Assembly: GCF_046054155.1 (NCBI RefSeq) | Contig: NZ_JBEQCT010000001.1 | Coordinates: forward strand, 186,001-250,000 | Reading direction: 5' to 3' | From: Celerinatantimonas yamalensis | GTDB taxonomy: Bacteria > Pseudomonadota > Gammaproteobacteria > Enterobacterales > Celerinatantimonadaceae | DNA: 64,000 nt | Shown here: in pieces, positions 18,063 to 27,209 of the stretch | Numbering within the stretch: position 1 is the first letter of the stretch | Layout: each line of letters opens with the position of its first letter | The notes under the pieces: model-generated | What the model was told of the DNA's origin: nothing | What the model saw: only the letters and a program-made list of their open reading frames with translations | The model's database searches: none | Translations under genes and position numbers: made by a program

Positions 18063-18868
18063 TAGTCATCTAGCTCGCTGCTGACGTGAGTTTCACAGCT
18101 TTGCATATAGGCATCCTGCCACAGCTGTGTCAGGTGATAGCGGATCACCCGTTGATCACCATAGCTGGTATTAGAGCGGATTTGCAGTACATAAGGACGA
18201 ATGGCTCCCTCTTTGATTGTTTGTTTCCAACGAAGCCGTAGTTTATCGGAGCTTGAGCGAAAATAGCCCTGGGTGACTTGAATTGGGTTTTTGCGTTGCC
18301 AGAGCCGATTCCACCAACGGTTTGGCGCACAGGTATTGATCGCAATGGCATGTAACAATGCGTAACGACCACTGTGGCGGATCCCAACCCCAGCAGCTAT
18401 TTCAAACATCTGACATCCTTCTAATTCTGGGGTTAGATCATGCCACTGTCCATCGGCAGGGATCTCAGCATCAAGCATCTGATGGCCCATCCGGCCATGA
18501 GCGGCAATCAAGCCATTAACATCAAGAGCGCATTGTGGATGATCGGTTTGAATGCCCATGTACCCATCACCTGTTAGGGTGAGATTAGCTGCTTTGTTGC
18601 GGTGTTGTTCGGCCGTAATTTGTAAGTTATCTTGCTGCTTGGCAAAACCGATATGCCATAGTGGGGTGTCAGGCGAGCTTTGCTGATAGAAGCTCAGTAG
18701 ATGTGCGCGATCGAGCGCCGTCAATTGCAGCCCCGAATCGGGTGGTTTGGCGAATCCTTCTTCAATCTGATTAACGCATGAGTCGATCAAATCTGCAAAA
18801 TGGTCAGCAGAGGGCATTGCGCCTTGGCGGAAATAGTTTTTTAAGGTACTGCGATTACGTTTCGCCAT
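18062..18868 (-). CDS. fibre-like eCIS protein
   Basis: The 268-residue protein sits between two baseplate genes. Its N-terminus (LKNYFRQGAMPSADHFADLI) looks like the baseplate-attachment region of fibre proteins. It also has the motif MGIQTDHPQCALDVNGLI at about 105-122, similar to the GIGTxxPxxxLxVxG segment common in tail fibres and endosialidase-type adhesins. The C-terminal half holds aromatic and basic residues (NRWWNRLWQRKNPIQV). It could bind a target surface or be a short baseplate appendage. It starts two bases after the upstream stop. Confidence 0.6.
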   Translation of the reverse strand: MAKRNRSTLKNYFRQGAMPSADHFADLIDSCVNQIEEGFAKPPDSGLQLTALDRAHLLSFYQQSSPDTPLWHIGFAKQQDNLQITAEQHRNKAANLTLTGDGYMGIQTDHPQCALDVNGLIAAHGRMGHQMLDAEIPADGQWHDLTPELEGCQMFEIAAGVGIRHSGRYALLHAIAINTCAPNRWWNRLWQRKNPIQVTQGYFRSSSDKLRLRWKQTIKEGAIRPYVLQIRSNTSYGDQRVIRYHLTQLWQDAYMQSCETHVSSELDD

Positions 18869-18870
18869 AA

Positions 18871-21800
18871 TTAGTCTTCTCCCAGCGAGGGCTCACCGGA
18901 GCGATTGATAATAAATTGCTCGCCAATGGTTAATTGACCCACTCCGACCGGTTGGGGGCTGATCTCCAGAGGCTGGGGGGTGACCTGGATATGATGATGT
19001 TCCGCTGGTAGCAAGATGTACCACGGATATTCAGCCGCAATCGTGGGCTCGGATGAGGCGCTATCTTGCAGTTGATAATTAGTTTGCTGTAGTTGACTGA
19101 TTTTGAGTACGGATAACCCCGTCACATGGCTGACAAATGGAAATTGACTTATAAATGCGACGAGCTTACTCAGCGATAACTGCCAACCTAATCCAAGATT
19201 GGCCGTATCATTTTTCCAAGGACATAGATGCTCGCTGATTGCGTAATTAAGATGTCTCAGAGCGAGTCCGTGGTGGGTCCCAACTTTTAATGTCACCTGG
19301 CAGCGAACTTGAATTCGCTCATATCCGGGGTGGCGCACTTCAACTTGGCAGCCACTACGACTGACCGATTGTAAATAATCACGAATTGCGAGTAATTTTG
19401 CAGAACTGATGGTGACTGGAATACACGGATTATGTTGGCAGTGAATTGGCTGTGGGGTGACGATTATTAGCACGTGACCGGGAACGTTCTGATGTGAGTC
19501 AAAGCGATGGTGGGCAAAGCAGCTCACGCTGCCAATATCAGCAAACTGTTCGAGTACCAAGTGCTCGTAATCCCAAGGTGTAATAGCGAGTCCTTTATGA
19601 TGCAGTTTTTCGCTCACCCGTGCGATCCACTGTTGGCGATTTTCTTGTTTAGGTGCTGCGTGAAGCGGGGTAAGCTGCATGATGTTGGCCAGATTAGCGG
19701 GTTTAGGTGAGACCCGCCAAGTGCTCCATGGTGTCAGTGATGGATTTGGCTGCCCTTTGACCTCAATGACATGTGTTGCAATGTGGCGACAATTTGGATA
19801 GAGCCCGATGCCGCAATCGGTGCTGACACATAGCCAGTAGTAACCGTCGGGCATAATACTGTGGTGAGTATTGATCGTGTCTGGTAGGTCGAGTGTGATA
19901 ACGCCAGTGGTAATAAAGCCTTGGGTTGAATCATGGACAATCTGCTTCGGTGGGAGTGTCAACCACTGATTGTCGACCAAATAAGCCCAATGGTAATCAT
20001 TGGATGGATAGGGTGAGAGGATCTTGGATTGACCGTCCAGCAATAAGAACAGGTTCAAATAACCCGATAGTTGCGATGCTGACAGACCAATAAACAAATA
20101 GCTGTCATGGGGATAGTTTGCCATCAGGCGTTGGGCTTTGGGTGCCAGCGGATCTGCGGGTGGATAGATCAGCTCTTTGCCAAAAGGATGCAAATGGATG
20201 ATTTGGCTGTGATTGGTGGGGCTAGGGGATTTTAGATCTAACGTGCTTTGGGCGTGATAATTGACTGCAAAACGGCTTAGCTGCGGTGTATAGGGCGAAT
20301 TGGGTAGAGGTTGTAATTTGTCTTTTTTCTTATTTTTTGTATTCGCAATGAGGGTTTGACTGAGCAGCGGTGCATAGAGACGGTGGCCAAAAGCTGTTTG
20401 CGGGGCGATCAGTTTTATTTTAAATAGCCCATTGCGAATGCTTGATTGTGAACTAAAGGGTGTTTGAGGCCAAGGTTGAGTCACTGGCGTAAAGGCGTGT
20501 TGCATCGATAACTGCAACTGTTGGGTTCGCTGTAACGAACCTTCTTTAGGGGCAAATAGCGCATAACTAGGTGCGCCCACTGATTGCCATTGTCCATTAC
20601 TCAAAACCTCTAGTGCAACCTGAAAACTGTGATTGCAATAAGCATATGGGTAACCTTGGTAATATTGACGAAAGCCGTCGCTGCCACGCGGTAGATCGGT
20701 CCAATGCATATCCACTGATAGGGTATGAATGTGCTTACGAGCGAGCTCTTCACTGGCGATGACTAAATAAGATTCGTCGTTGGGTAAAACTCCAAATGGA
20801 TGAAATGGCTGACTTGGATCGCTTGCCCCTTCATTGTTAAATAGCTGAAGTTGTGTCAGTCCCTCAATCCGTGTGTCGAGTTGCAGATCCATTAATTCAA
20901 AGTCGCGAAAAATAGAATAGGGAAAACAGTTTGTCTGGTTTTTTAGCGTCAGCTTAAATGCGGGATGAAGCATGTCCCAGCCTTGATTTATCAGCTCTTG
21001 ATTGGGGGGAATAATCGCCGCAAAGCCAGGTTCAAGATTAAAGATCAGCGTGAATCCATACCGATGGCTGATTGGCGTTGGCAACGGATAGATCTGGTAG
21101 TGAGTGATCGCTAGCCAGCCTTCTTCAGTCGTTAGCTCGGCGTCAAATAAATTGCTAAAAAGCAGATAAAAAACGGCAGTTTTTGACTGCATGAGTAGTT
21201 CATGGACGGTCTGCTTCGCTGGCCCCGAAAGCGTTTTTTCGGCCTGAGCACGGATCAGACTGATATCAGCTGGACTAAGCCAGTCTGTATCACTTAATGC
21301 ATGGCGAGTAATCAGAAGTCCAAAGATGCGGTAAAATTGCTCGGGTTGCTTAGCTTGTTGCAATAGCGCGAGCAAAAATTCTCGGTAGATGAGGTTAATT
21401 TGCTGATCAGCCTCAGCATTGGCGAGCTGATGGCATTGTATTGGACTGAGCGTTGCGACGAGCTGCTCGGCGATGAGCTCTATCCTTTCAGGCTCACCTA
21501 ACGTATGACGATGGATCGTTAGTAACTGAGTAAATAGAACTTGGATCTCATCGGTTACTTTACTATCTGGTTGGCTTAATCGATAAAGTTGTCGATCAAT
21601 TATTTCCCTTTGTTTTTCGCCTAATTGGAACTTTACACTGACTTGGCGTTTGCCTTGCGCCATCGCAAGCACGGGATCGGCGACAACCAAGCCCATTGTT
21701 TGATTTTGATTCAAGGTGTCGGCGCTAAATAGCGTGAATGACTGAGTATCTGGCAGCTCAGGTGGGGCTGCATCAGGGGCGATAGTGATCGATTGACTAT

Positions 21801-22776
21801 TGATCCCGCAGACTAATCCAGCTTCTCGTTCAGGAGATATCAGAGGATCCCGCTTGAAGCTAAGCTGGTGGACTTGGCGGACTTCGGCATCAGTGACCAG
21901 TATTGGATAAGCTGTGCGATAATCTATACGCTGAAACTGTGCGTCTTGTCCGGGACTAATGAGGGTATTCTCAGTCATGGTCACGGGCGTTCCACGATGA
22001 TTATTGAGTGAAAGTTTCAGATAGGTGTGATTATCTGGTGCTGATTGCTCAGTTTGTCGCAACACGTCTCGATAGTAAAAATTAAGGTGGCGTTCGTTGA
22101 ACTGGTTGATTCTTACGCGTGCTAGCTGGAACAGCCGTAAAAAGCTTACATAAAGTGCTAGCTGAGGGGGATGTTCACCGTGTTTCAATGATTGTTGCAG
22201 ATAAATGTGACAATCCTTTTGCAACGTTTTGAGCGTCATAATCGCGGCAGAGAAGCTATGTTGGATAAAATCAAATTTTGGGGGAGTTGTGACCGTCTGA
22301 TCAAGTTGCCAGAGTGGGTCAAATTGGCTGAAATATGAGCGTTTTTCTTCAGGTATGCAACTGAGTAACTGCTGGAGTGGGGCAATTAATTTATTCCGAT
22401 AATGACCGAGTAATACAAATTTAAGTTGATAGGCTAATTCGGGTTGGCTGGGGAGATACTGGTACCAGCTGTTAAATTGACGATACAATCCGATAAGGTA
22501 GTCAATAGCAGGACTTTCCCCCAGTTGCATAGCTTGTTTGAATTGCTGACGGCAACGATAGGGATCGAGGCTGAGGATACAAGCGCAGATCACTAGTTCA
22601 TTCGTTTCAAACATGGCGGCCCATGAGCCCGCTTGGTGGTTATTTTCATCGTGATAGGGAAGTGTTGCAGCAAATTGTTTCGCCCAGTCTAACAACTGCT
22701 CAAAGCTGAGCTCATGGAGTTGAAAAAACTCTGGGGTAAGTGCTTTGATTAGGCGTTGCTTCTGGGTTGTGGTCAT
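18871..22776 (-). CDS. large eCIS baseplate protein (Afp11-like, baseplate J family)
   Basis: The 1301-residue protein has the size and position of Afp11/PVC11, the large baseplate wedge component. The C-terminal third is the recognisable part: an early block GLAITPWDYEHLVLEQFADI, then HVLIIVTPQP, an IRDYLQSVSRSGCQVEVRHP segment, then VRCQVTLKVG and FVSHVTGLSVLKIS. These resemble baseplate J/gp47 organisation. The N-terminal portion (DWAKQFAATLPYHDE) resembles other eCIS Afp11 relatives. It overlaps the gp25-like gene by four bases. The exact boundaries of its domains are not determinable by eye. Confidence 0.82.
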   Translation of the reverse strand: MTTTQKQRLIKALTPEFFQLHELSFEQLLDWAKQFAATLPYHDENNHQAGSWAAMFETNELVICACILSLDPYRCRQQFKQAMQLGESPAIDYLIGLYRQFNSWYQYLPSQPELAYQLKFVLLGHYRNKLIAPLQQLLSCIPEEKRSYFSQFDPLWQLDQTVTTPPKFDFIQHSFSAAIMTLKTLQKDCHIYLQQSLKHGEHPPQLALYVSFLRLFQLARVRINQFNERHLNFYYRDVLRQTEQSAPDNHTYLKLSLNNHRGTPVTMTENTLISPGQDAQFQRIDYRTAYPILVTDAEVRQVHQLSFKRDPLISPEREAGLVCGINSQSITIAPDAAPPELPDTQSFTLFSADTLNQNQTMGLVVADPVLAMAQGKRQVSVKFQLGEKQREIIDRQLYRLSQPDSKVTDEIQVLFTQLLTIHRHTLGEPERIELIAEQLVATLSPIQCHQLANAEADQQINLIYREFLLALLQQAKQPEQFYRIFGLLITRHALSDTDWLSPADISLIRAQAEKTLSGPAKQTVHELLMQSKTAVFYLLFSNLFDAELTTEEGWLAITHYQIYPLPTPISHRYGFTLIFNLEPGFAAIIPPNQELINQGWDMLHPAFKLTLKNQTNCFPYSIFRDFELMDLQLDTRIEGLTQLQLFNNEGASDPSQPFHPFGVLPNDESYLVIASEELARKHIHTLSVDMHWTDLPRGSDGFRQYYQGYPYAYCNHSFQVALEVLSNGQWQSVGAPSYALFAPKEGSLQRTQQLQLSMQHAFTPVTQPWPQTPFSSQSSIRNGLFKIKLIAPQTAFGHRLYAPLLSQTLIANTKNKKKDKLQPLPNSPYTPQLSRFAVNYHAQSTLDLKSPSPTNHSQIIHLHPFGKELIYPPADPLAPKAQRLMANYPHDSYLFIGLSASQLSGYLNLFLLLDGQSKILSPYPSNDYHWAYLVDNQWLTLPPKQIVHDSTQGFITTGVITLDLPDTINTHHSIMPDGYYWLCVSTDCGIGLYPNCRHIATHVIEVKGQPNPSLTPWSTWRVSPKPANLANIMQLTPLHAAPKQENRQQWIARVSEKLHHKGLAITPWDYEHLVLEQFADIGSVSCFAHHRFDSHQNVPGHVLIIVTPQPIHCQHNPCIPVTISSAKLLAIRDYLQSVSRSGCQVEVRHPGYERIQVRCQVTLKVGTHHGLALRHLNYAISEHLCPWKNDTANLGLGWQLSLSKLVAFISQFPFVSHVTGLSVLKISQLQQTNYQLQDSASSEPTIAAEYPWYILLPAEHHHIQVTPQPLEISPQPVGVGQLTIGEQFIINRSGEPSLGED

Positions 22777-23222
22777 TCAGAGTCCTCCCTATTGGTTTGG
22801 GGGAGCAACTGAGGGGCGATCAGCGTACCTTCTTGTAGGTAAAATGGGTAAACCATATTTCCCCGCGTATTGGTGGTGACGATGAGATAGGTGATGTTGA
22901 TGATCAAGTTGCCTTGCATGGCGTCGATCGTGATCTCGATGTCGAGCAGATCAATGCGGGTCTCGAAATACAAGATAGCTTGTTTGATACTCATTTTTAT
23001 CTCAGTGAGAGTCGTTTGTGAGAGCTCCGCAAATACCAGTCGGTGTAAATCACATCCGAATTCGAGGTGCATAATTCGCTCGCCGGGTGTCGTTGAGAGT
23101 AATATGCGCAAACTTTCTTGGATATCCTGTTCATCTTGACTAAGTGCCACCTGTTGTTTTGGGGCGTTAAAGCGAGGAGGAAATGCCCAGCCTCTGCCAA
23201 GAAAGTTGTTGTGATCACTCAT
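22773..23222 (-). CDS. gp25-like baseplate wedge protein (Afp9-like)
   Basis: Small baseplate component of the gp25/W lysozyme-like family (Afp9), which nucleates sheath assembly and links baseplate to sheath. Typical blocks are FLGRGWAFPPRF at the start, DIQESLRILLSTTPGERIMH and FGCDLHRLVFAELSQTT, with the conserved GER before the EFG motif. I place the start at 23222 (MSDHNN) because AAGGA lies about nine bases upstream. An upstream in-frame ATG at 23246 would overlap the PAAR gene and has no ribosome-binding site. The protein is then 149 residues. Confidence 0.9.
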   Translation of the reverse strand: MSDHNNFLGRGWAFPPRFNAPKQQVALSQDEQDIQESLRILLSTTPGERIMHLEFGCDLHRLVFAELSQTTLTEIKMSIKQAILYFETRIDLLDIEITIDAMQGNLIINITYLIVTTNTRGNMVYPFYLQEGTLIAPQLLPQTNREDSE

Positions 23223-23235
23223 CTCTGATTCCTTT

Positions 23236-23535
23236 TTAGCCACCAATTAAAACGGTTGGTTCGCCTAAAATAATACTCCCTCCATGATTGGTACTATCTC
23301 CCATTCGAGCCGCTGGTTTGCCGCCAATCATCACCGTTACGGAGCCTTTGATGATGGTTGATGGCGGCCCGACACAGGTGCAACTATCACCAACAACTGA
23401 TGCAGGCAGATTACCGATCAGGACTGTCGCAACCCCTGGCCCAATCACTGGGCCACCAACATGTGGGATCGGCGGCAAGCCAGGCGTTTGCATTGGGCAG
23501 AGGTGCATATCGGTAATTCGTGCAGCAAATGGCAT
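23236..23535 (-). CDS. PAAR-domain spike tip protein (Afp10-like)
   Basis: The 99-residue protein consists almost entirely of a PAAR domain, which caps and sharpens the VgrG-like spike and can carry effectors. Visible features are MPFAARITDMHLCPMQTPG at the start, Gly/Pro/Val-rich turns (PHVGGPVIGPG, TVLIGNLPASVVGDSC), and the repeated MIGGKPAARMGDSTNHGG type motif. Cys and His residues compatible with zinc binding are present. It has no C-terminal toxin extension. It lies nine bases after the spike gene. Confidence 0.93.
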   Translation of the reverse strand: MPFAARITDMHLCPMQTPGLPPIPHVGGPVIGPGVATVLIGNLPASVVGDSCTCVGPPSTIIKGSVTVMIGGKPAARMGDSTNHGGSIILGEPTVLIGG

Positions 23536-23544
23536 AATTGCTCC

Positions 23545-25329
23545 TTAGTTAATTTTGACCAATCCACCTTTGATGGTTGTCATTCCTGATGCCGATAGTT
23601 CAGCGGTTGCTGAACCTTTGGCAGTAAAACCGGTTTGAGCTTCTAGTGAAACATTCATACCCGATCCTTTCACATCCGCATTGGCTTTAAGGCTGATATT
23701 ACTAGTGGCTTTGAGCGAGATAGCCCCTTTTGCTGAAAGACTAATATCTTTAGGGCTTTCTAAACTAATCCCGCTATCATTTAGAGTGACTTTATTATCA
23801 TTTTGATCGCTGATGGTGATCGCTTTATCACTGTCGCTGAGGACAATACTATTGCCCCCAGGTGTGATGAGTGTGATAACTTTGTCTTCTTCATTAAACT
23901 CCACCTTTAGTTGACTTTTGGTTACGATGGCTTTGGTATTGTTTTCGGCGGTTAACTCATAAGGTGGAGTGTGTTGGCTACTGTATAAGCTGCCTAAAAT
24001 GATCGGCTGTGATGGGTCATTGTTGATGTAACCAAGAAGAACTTCATTGCCAACTTCGGGAATAAAAAAATTGCCGCTGCTGCTAGTGGCATAGTAGCTG
24101 ATTAGTCTCGCCCAAAGTAGATTGTCATCATCGCCTAGAGTGGGTAATTTAACCTGAATGCGAGACTGTGATTGAGGGTCGTCATTTAGCTGAGTCACCA
24201 CTCCAATTTGTAGGCCATCGACGGGTGGAAGCCAGCCAGCTGCCGGTGGTGCACCTAGATCGCGATGTTCACTGGACCACATAGGGGATAAACCTAAGTC
24301 AACTGTTGTAACCCACTGACCCTGTTCGATCTGATGATGTACGGCGCTGATATATTGCGGACCGTTAAAACGGGCACCGACGCCGGCGATTTTAATCAAG
24401 GTATTGATTTTGGCATCGGCATTGCCTTGAAAGCTCACCGAACCGCGGATTTTGGACAAAGCTGACTTAAGTTGCTGCCCTTTAGCCCAACTTTCAAGGA
24501 CATCCTCACTGAGTGTCCCGGATGTTTGAAGGCGATAGTTGCCTACCCCCAACACCTCCGCTAACGTTGAACTACTCAAATTTCCTTGCTCATTGATAGA
24601 CTGGCTACTTGCTTGACCTTGCACCATTTGTTGTTGGCTCATATCCCAGCCGATCCCAGTGACCTGATTGAGTTGATAGCAAGGGTCGACTTCAACTGAT
24701 AAATCGATGAGCTCATTGCCATAGGTAATGGTTAGCGATGGGCTGTCATCTAGTGTTGGTGTCACTACGGTGATCTTATTGGATTGGTTACTAACCACCA
24801 TGGCGTTGGCTTCAGCGCGGGTCAGCAGAAAATCCCAATCGCTGCAATTAAACTGGGTCAGTTCATCATGTTCACTGCTGGTTGAGTCGACATGATCTAA
24901 ATCGAGTCCAGAGTAGTTACTGATGATTTGACTGATAATGGCGCTATCTGTCTGCTTGAGATAGCACTTACTTTTGCGTGCGATGGTCATGGCAACTGCT
25001 TGATCTTTGCATGTAATATCCAGCAACGTTTGATTATTGCCACTGATATGGATGGCATGTTTAATGACGATGCCTTCGTAAAGTGTAGTCTCATCACTAT
25101 CATACCCTGCACTAATGGTAATGGACGTGCCCGGTTTAAAAGTATCGGTTTCACTGATAGCAAATGTTTGGTTGGCAATATCACCATCGGCAATTAATAG
25201 CTCGGCATGAGCAACCTGATTGATCTGGGAGAAGATATTAATGGCAATAACACCAATATCACTGGCTATCTCGCTGCCGTCAGCTTTAATGGTGAACGTC
25301 ACGACGCCATCTGTGTCTTGATTTGACAT
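23545..25329 (-). CDS. VgrG-like central spike protein (Afp8-like)
   Basis: The 594-residue protein combines gp27- and gp5-like parts, as in Afp8/PVC8. An N-terminal hub domain spans about 1-370. An OB-fold domain at about 376-460 contains RIQVKLPTLGDDDNLLWARL, FFIPEVGNEVLLGYINNDPS and PIILGSLYSS, typical of VgrG. The C-terminal repetitive region at about 465-594 consists of short Ser/Lys/Ala-rich repeats (ISLSAKGAISLKATSNISLK) that would form the trimeric beta-helical needle. The protein ends shortly after the needle, so no effector domain is fused. Confidence 0.93.
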   Translation of the reverse strand: MSNQDTDGVVTFTIKADGSEIASDIGVIAINIFSQINQVAHAELLIADGDIANQTFAISETDTFKPGTSITISAGYDSDETTLYEGIVIKHAIHISGNNQTLLDITCKDQAVAMTIARKSKCYLKQTDSAIISQIISNYSGLDLDHVDSTSSEHDELTQFNCSDWDFLLTRAEANAMVVSNQSNKITVVTPTLDDSPSLTITYGNELIDLSVEVDPCYQLNQVTGIGWDMSQQQMVQGQASSQSINEQGNLSSSTLAEVLGVGNYRLQTSGTLSEDVLESWAKGQQLKSALSKIRGSVSFQGNADAKINTLIKIAGVGARFNGPQYISAVHHQIEQGQWVTTVDLGLSPMWSSEHRDLGAPPAAGWLPPVDGLQIGVVTQLNDDPQSQSRIQVKLPTLGDDDNLLWARLISYYATSSSGNFFIPEVGNEVLLGYINNDPSQPIILGSLYSSQHTPPYELTAENNTKAIVTKSQLKVEFNEEDKVITLITPGGNSIVLSDSDKAITISDQNDNKVTLNDSGISLESPKDISLSAKGAISLKATSNISLKANADVKGSGMNVSLEAQTGFTAKGSATAELSASGMTTIKGGLVKIN

Positions 25330-25347
25330 ACAACCTCTTAATACGGG

Positions 25348-25998
25348 TTAGACCAACGGTGGAAAATAAAGTTGTGTTCCGATTGGAATGTGACGAATAC
25401 TGGCTAACCTATTCACACGGGCTACTTCCATGTAATAGGCTGCATTATGGTAAATTTGGGCACATAACAGCGGCAATGTATCCCCAGCTTTAAAAGTGAC
25501 TACGTGCGTTAAATCAGGGGATGACTTTTTAGCTAGTTTTGCCTTTTCTTCTTCATCCATATATTGCTCGAAGGCAAGATTTATTTTGGCACGCAGTGCC
25601 ACACCGCTTGAACTAAACAGAATGTACGAAACCCCCATGGAGGTGAGGCGACCTTTAAAGGATAAATTTCCCCATGTGAGAGTGACAACACTGGGTTGGT
25701 GTTGTGTCCCAACATAGCGATAGATCACATTTTTGAGCGCGTCTATTTGTGTATCGACTTTTGATGCTTTGGGCTGCTCAACAACCCCTGTTGCATCAAC
25801 TAAGATTTCAAAGCTTAATTTTTCGCTCTGATAAGCCTTGTAATCCATCGATGGCGCAATATCACCTTGAGCCTGTCGATTTTTACATTCATTATTTGTA
25901 TAATTAATGCCTAGATCGTGTTTGAGCGTATTAGGATTGAGCATCACAGTGAACGATCGCTTGTCATCTTGGGCTGTTATCTTGAGCTTTTCTATCAT
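25348..25998 (-). CDS. LysM-containing tube/spike adaptor (Afp7-like)
   Basis: The 216-residue protein matches the Afp7/PVC7 family, which joins the inner tube to the spike. The N-terminal part (KRSFTVMLNPNTLKHDLGI, YKAYQSEKLSFEILVDATG) is related to tube proteins. The C-terminal 50 residues form a LysM-like module (AGDTLPLLCAQIYHNAAYYM, IPIGTQLYFPPL). Its ATG overlaps the stop of the preceding small gene (TAATG). Confidence 0.92.
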   Translation of the reverse strand: MIEKLKITAQDDKRSFTVMLNPNTLKHDLGINYTNNECKNRQAQGDIAPSMDYKAYQSEKLSFEILVDATGVVEQPKASKVDTQIDALKNVIYRYVGTQHQPSVVTLTWGNLSFKGRLTSMGVSYILFSSSGVALRAKINLAFEQYMDEEEKAKLAKKSSPDLTHVVTFKAGDTLPLLCAQIYHNAAYYMEVARVNRLASIRHIPIGTQLYFPPLV

Positions 25999-26192
25999 TA
26001 GCGTTCTCGAATATCAGTGTGAACTTTATGATGTAATGCTTTAAATTTTGAAGAATTTTCACTCTGATGTGACGATAGTAACGTGTTTGATTGATCGCAT
26101 GAACGCCGCTTGTCGCTCGTTGCAGTTTCGCTCGATGAAGCGTTACTGGAGACATTTGACTGAATTACCATCTGTTTGACTTCAATTGGCAT
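25998..26192 (-). CDS. small eCIS protein, DUF5908/Afp6-like
   Basis: The 64-residue protein starts MPIEVKQMVIQSNV, the typical beginning of the DUF5908 (Afp6/PVC6) proteins. These are always encoded between the tube gene and the LysM adaptor gene. The rest is polar and Ser-rich. AAGGAG lies eight bases upstream of the ATG. The role is uncertain; relatives are small accessory components whose place in the particle is not clear to me. Confidence 0.8.
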   Translation of the reverse strand: MPIEVKQMVIQSNVSSNASSSETATSDKRRSCDQSNTLLSSHQSENSSKFKALHHKVHTDIRER

Positions 26193-26194
26193 GG

Positions 26195-26632
26195 TTACTT
26201 ACTCCTTATCGCTCGACTAAAACAAAATTCAATTTCTTCTATGGTGACTTCATTTTTAGTCGAGTTAAATGTGTCAACTTTCCAACTGACTGGATAAGCG
26301 TTTAAAAATACCCAACTACGACAAGGTTTATGGTTTTCATCGAGCAGATGAACAAGAACTGATTTAGTTTGAATTTTGAATTTGTATTTAAAACAGTTGA
26401 GACACCATTTTGCTAATGGAGAAGCGAGTGTTGCTATTCCTCTTTTGACGGTTAGCTTGTTACCTTTGGCTATTTGAGGAAGATAGTAAACTGATGTACT
26501 TCCACCTTCGAGATACTCTTCAGTTTCTATTTTTTGCTCAATCCCCGAAACTTCTTGAAAAGCGGTTTCAGAAGAATTATTGCCAATTACCACACTAAAA
26601 TGAAAGGCAGGGAGGGGCCATTCTTCTTCCAT
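26195..26632 (-). CDS. eCIS inner tube protein 2 (gp19-like, Afp5-like)
   Basis: Inner tube protein of the T4 gp19/Afp1-Afp5 type. Diagnostic features are WPLPAFHFSVVIG at the N-terminus, FQEVSGIEQKIETEEYLEGG, KRGIATLASPLAKWC and VTIEEIEFCFSRAI at the C-terminus. I choose the ATG at 26632 (MEEEWPLP), giving 145 residues, because AGGA lies about eight bases upstream and relatives start the same way. The longer in-frame reading from 26671 starts inside a hairpin and has no ribosome-binding site. This is likely the specialised tube ring next to the spike. Confidence 0.92.
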   Translation of the reverse strand: MEEEWPLPAFHFSVVIGNNSSETAFQEVSGIEQKIETEEYLEGGSTSVYYLPQIAKGNKLTVKRGIATLASPLAKWCLNCFKYKFKIQTKSVLVHLLDENHKPCRSWVFLNAYPVSWKVDTFNSTKNEVTIEEIEFCFSRAIRSK

Positions 26633-26654
26633 GTAGTTGATCCTGTGCTTGATG

Positions 26655-26686
26655 AATGCAGCTACCCTCATGCTGATAGCTGCATT
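26655..26686 (-). promoter_or_regulatory. intercistronic hairpin between the two tube genes
   Basis: Perfect 10-bp inverted repeat AATGCAGCTA (26655-26664) / TAGCTGCATT (26677-26686) with a 12-nt loop. It lies between the stop of tube 1 (26693) and the preferred start of tube 2 (26632). In the transcript it would fold 7 nt after the tube 1 stop. It is a plausible mRNA-stabilising or attenuating element that raises the major tube and sheath products above distal genes. Confidence 0.6.
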
Positions 26687-26692
26687 TAACGA

Positions 26693-27163
26693 TTACACTG
26701 CGATTTCAAGTCCTTCATGGACTAGTTCAATCGTCTCGACAGCCACTTCATTCCCATCTGATTTCAGATCGGTGCCTGTGACTTTGGTTGGCCAAGCATT
26801 TTTCAGCTTCCAGCTCATGACCGGGCTGCCTGCTTCATCCAACAAGTTAATGGTGACCGCAGTACGAGCAATGGTATTCATCTTGATTTTGCTATACCAC
26901 TCGTAGAATTTGTTATCACTTTTAAAAATGCCTTTTTTTAGGGTGATGTTGCTACTTTTGACGATACCCGGCATTTTGATCGTTGAAAATACGGGGCTAT
27001 TACCCGCGCGATATTCAATCGGCTGAGATTCCGTATCCAAGCCGGAAATTTCTTGAAAAGCGGCGACCATTCCAGCACCGGCTCCACCATCCCATTTGAC
27101 TTCAAAATGAAATTTGGGCATCGGCCAAACGGTTTCTGATTGGGCTGATCCATCATCTGCCAT
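26693..27163 (-). CDS. eCIS inner tube protein 1 (gp19-like, Afp1-like)
   Basis: The 156-residue protein is the probable major inner tube subunit. It shows the family pattern WPMPKFHFEVKW, AFQEISGLDTESQPIEYRAG, FSTIKMPGIVKSSNITLKKG, ARTAVTINLLDEAGSPVMSW and the C-terminal VETIELVHEGLEIAV. The KMPG segment is typical of major tube subunits. It follows the sheath gene by 46 bp and precedes an intercistronic hairpin. Confidence 0.94.
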   Translation of the reverse strand: MADDGSAQSETVWPMPKFHFEVKWDGGAGAGMVAAFQEISGLDTESQPIEYRAGNSPVFSTIKMPGIVKSSNITLKKGIFKSDNKFYEWYSKIKMNTIARTAVTINLLDEAGSPVMSWKLKNAWPTKVTGTDLKSDGNEVAVETIELVHEGLEIAV

Positions 27164-27209
27164 GGGATTTCTCCTGTTAAGTTAAATGCATTGTGTCCAG
27201 AGCTTGTGC

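Noticed and set aside
23545..25329. Effector domain fused to the VgrG-like spike
   Set aside because: The protein ends directly after the needle repeats; no extra C-terminal domain remains. The PAAR protein is likewise only one domain.
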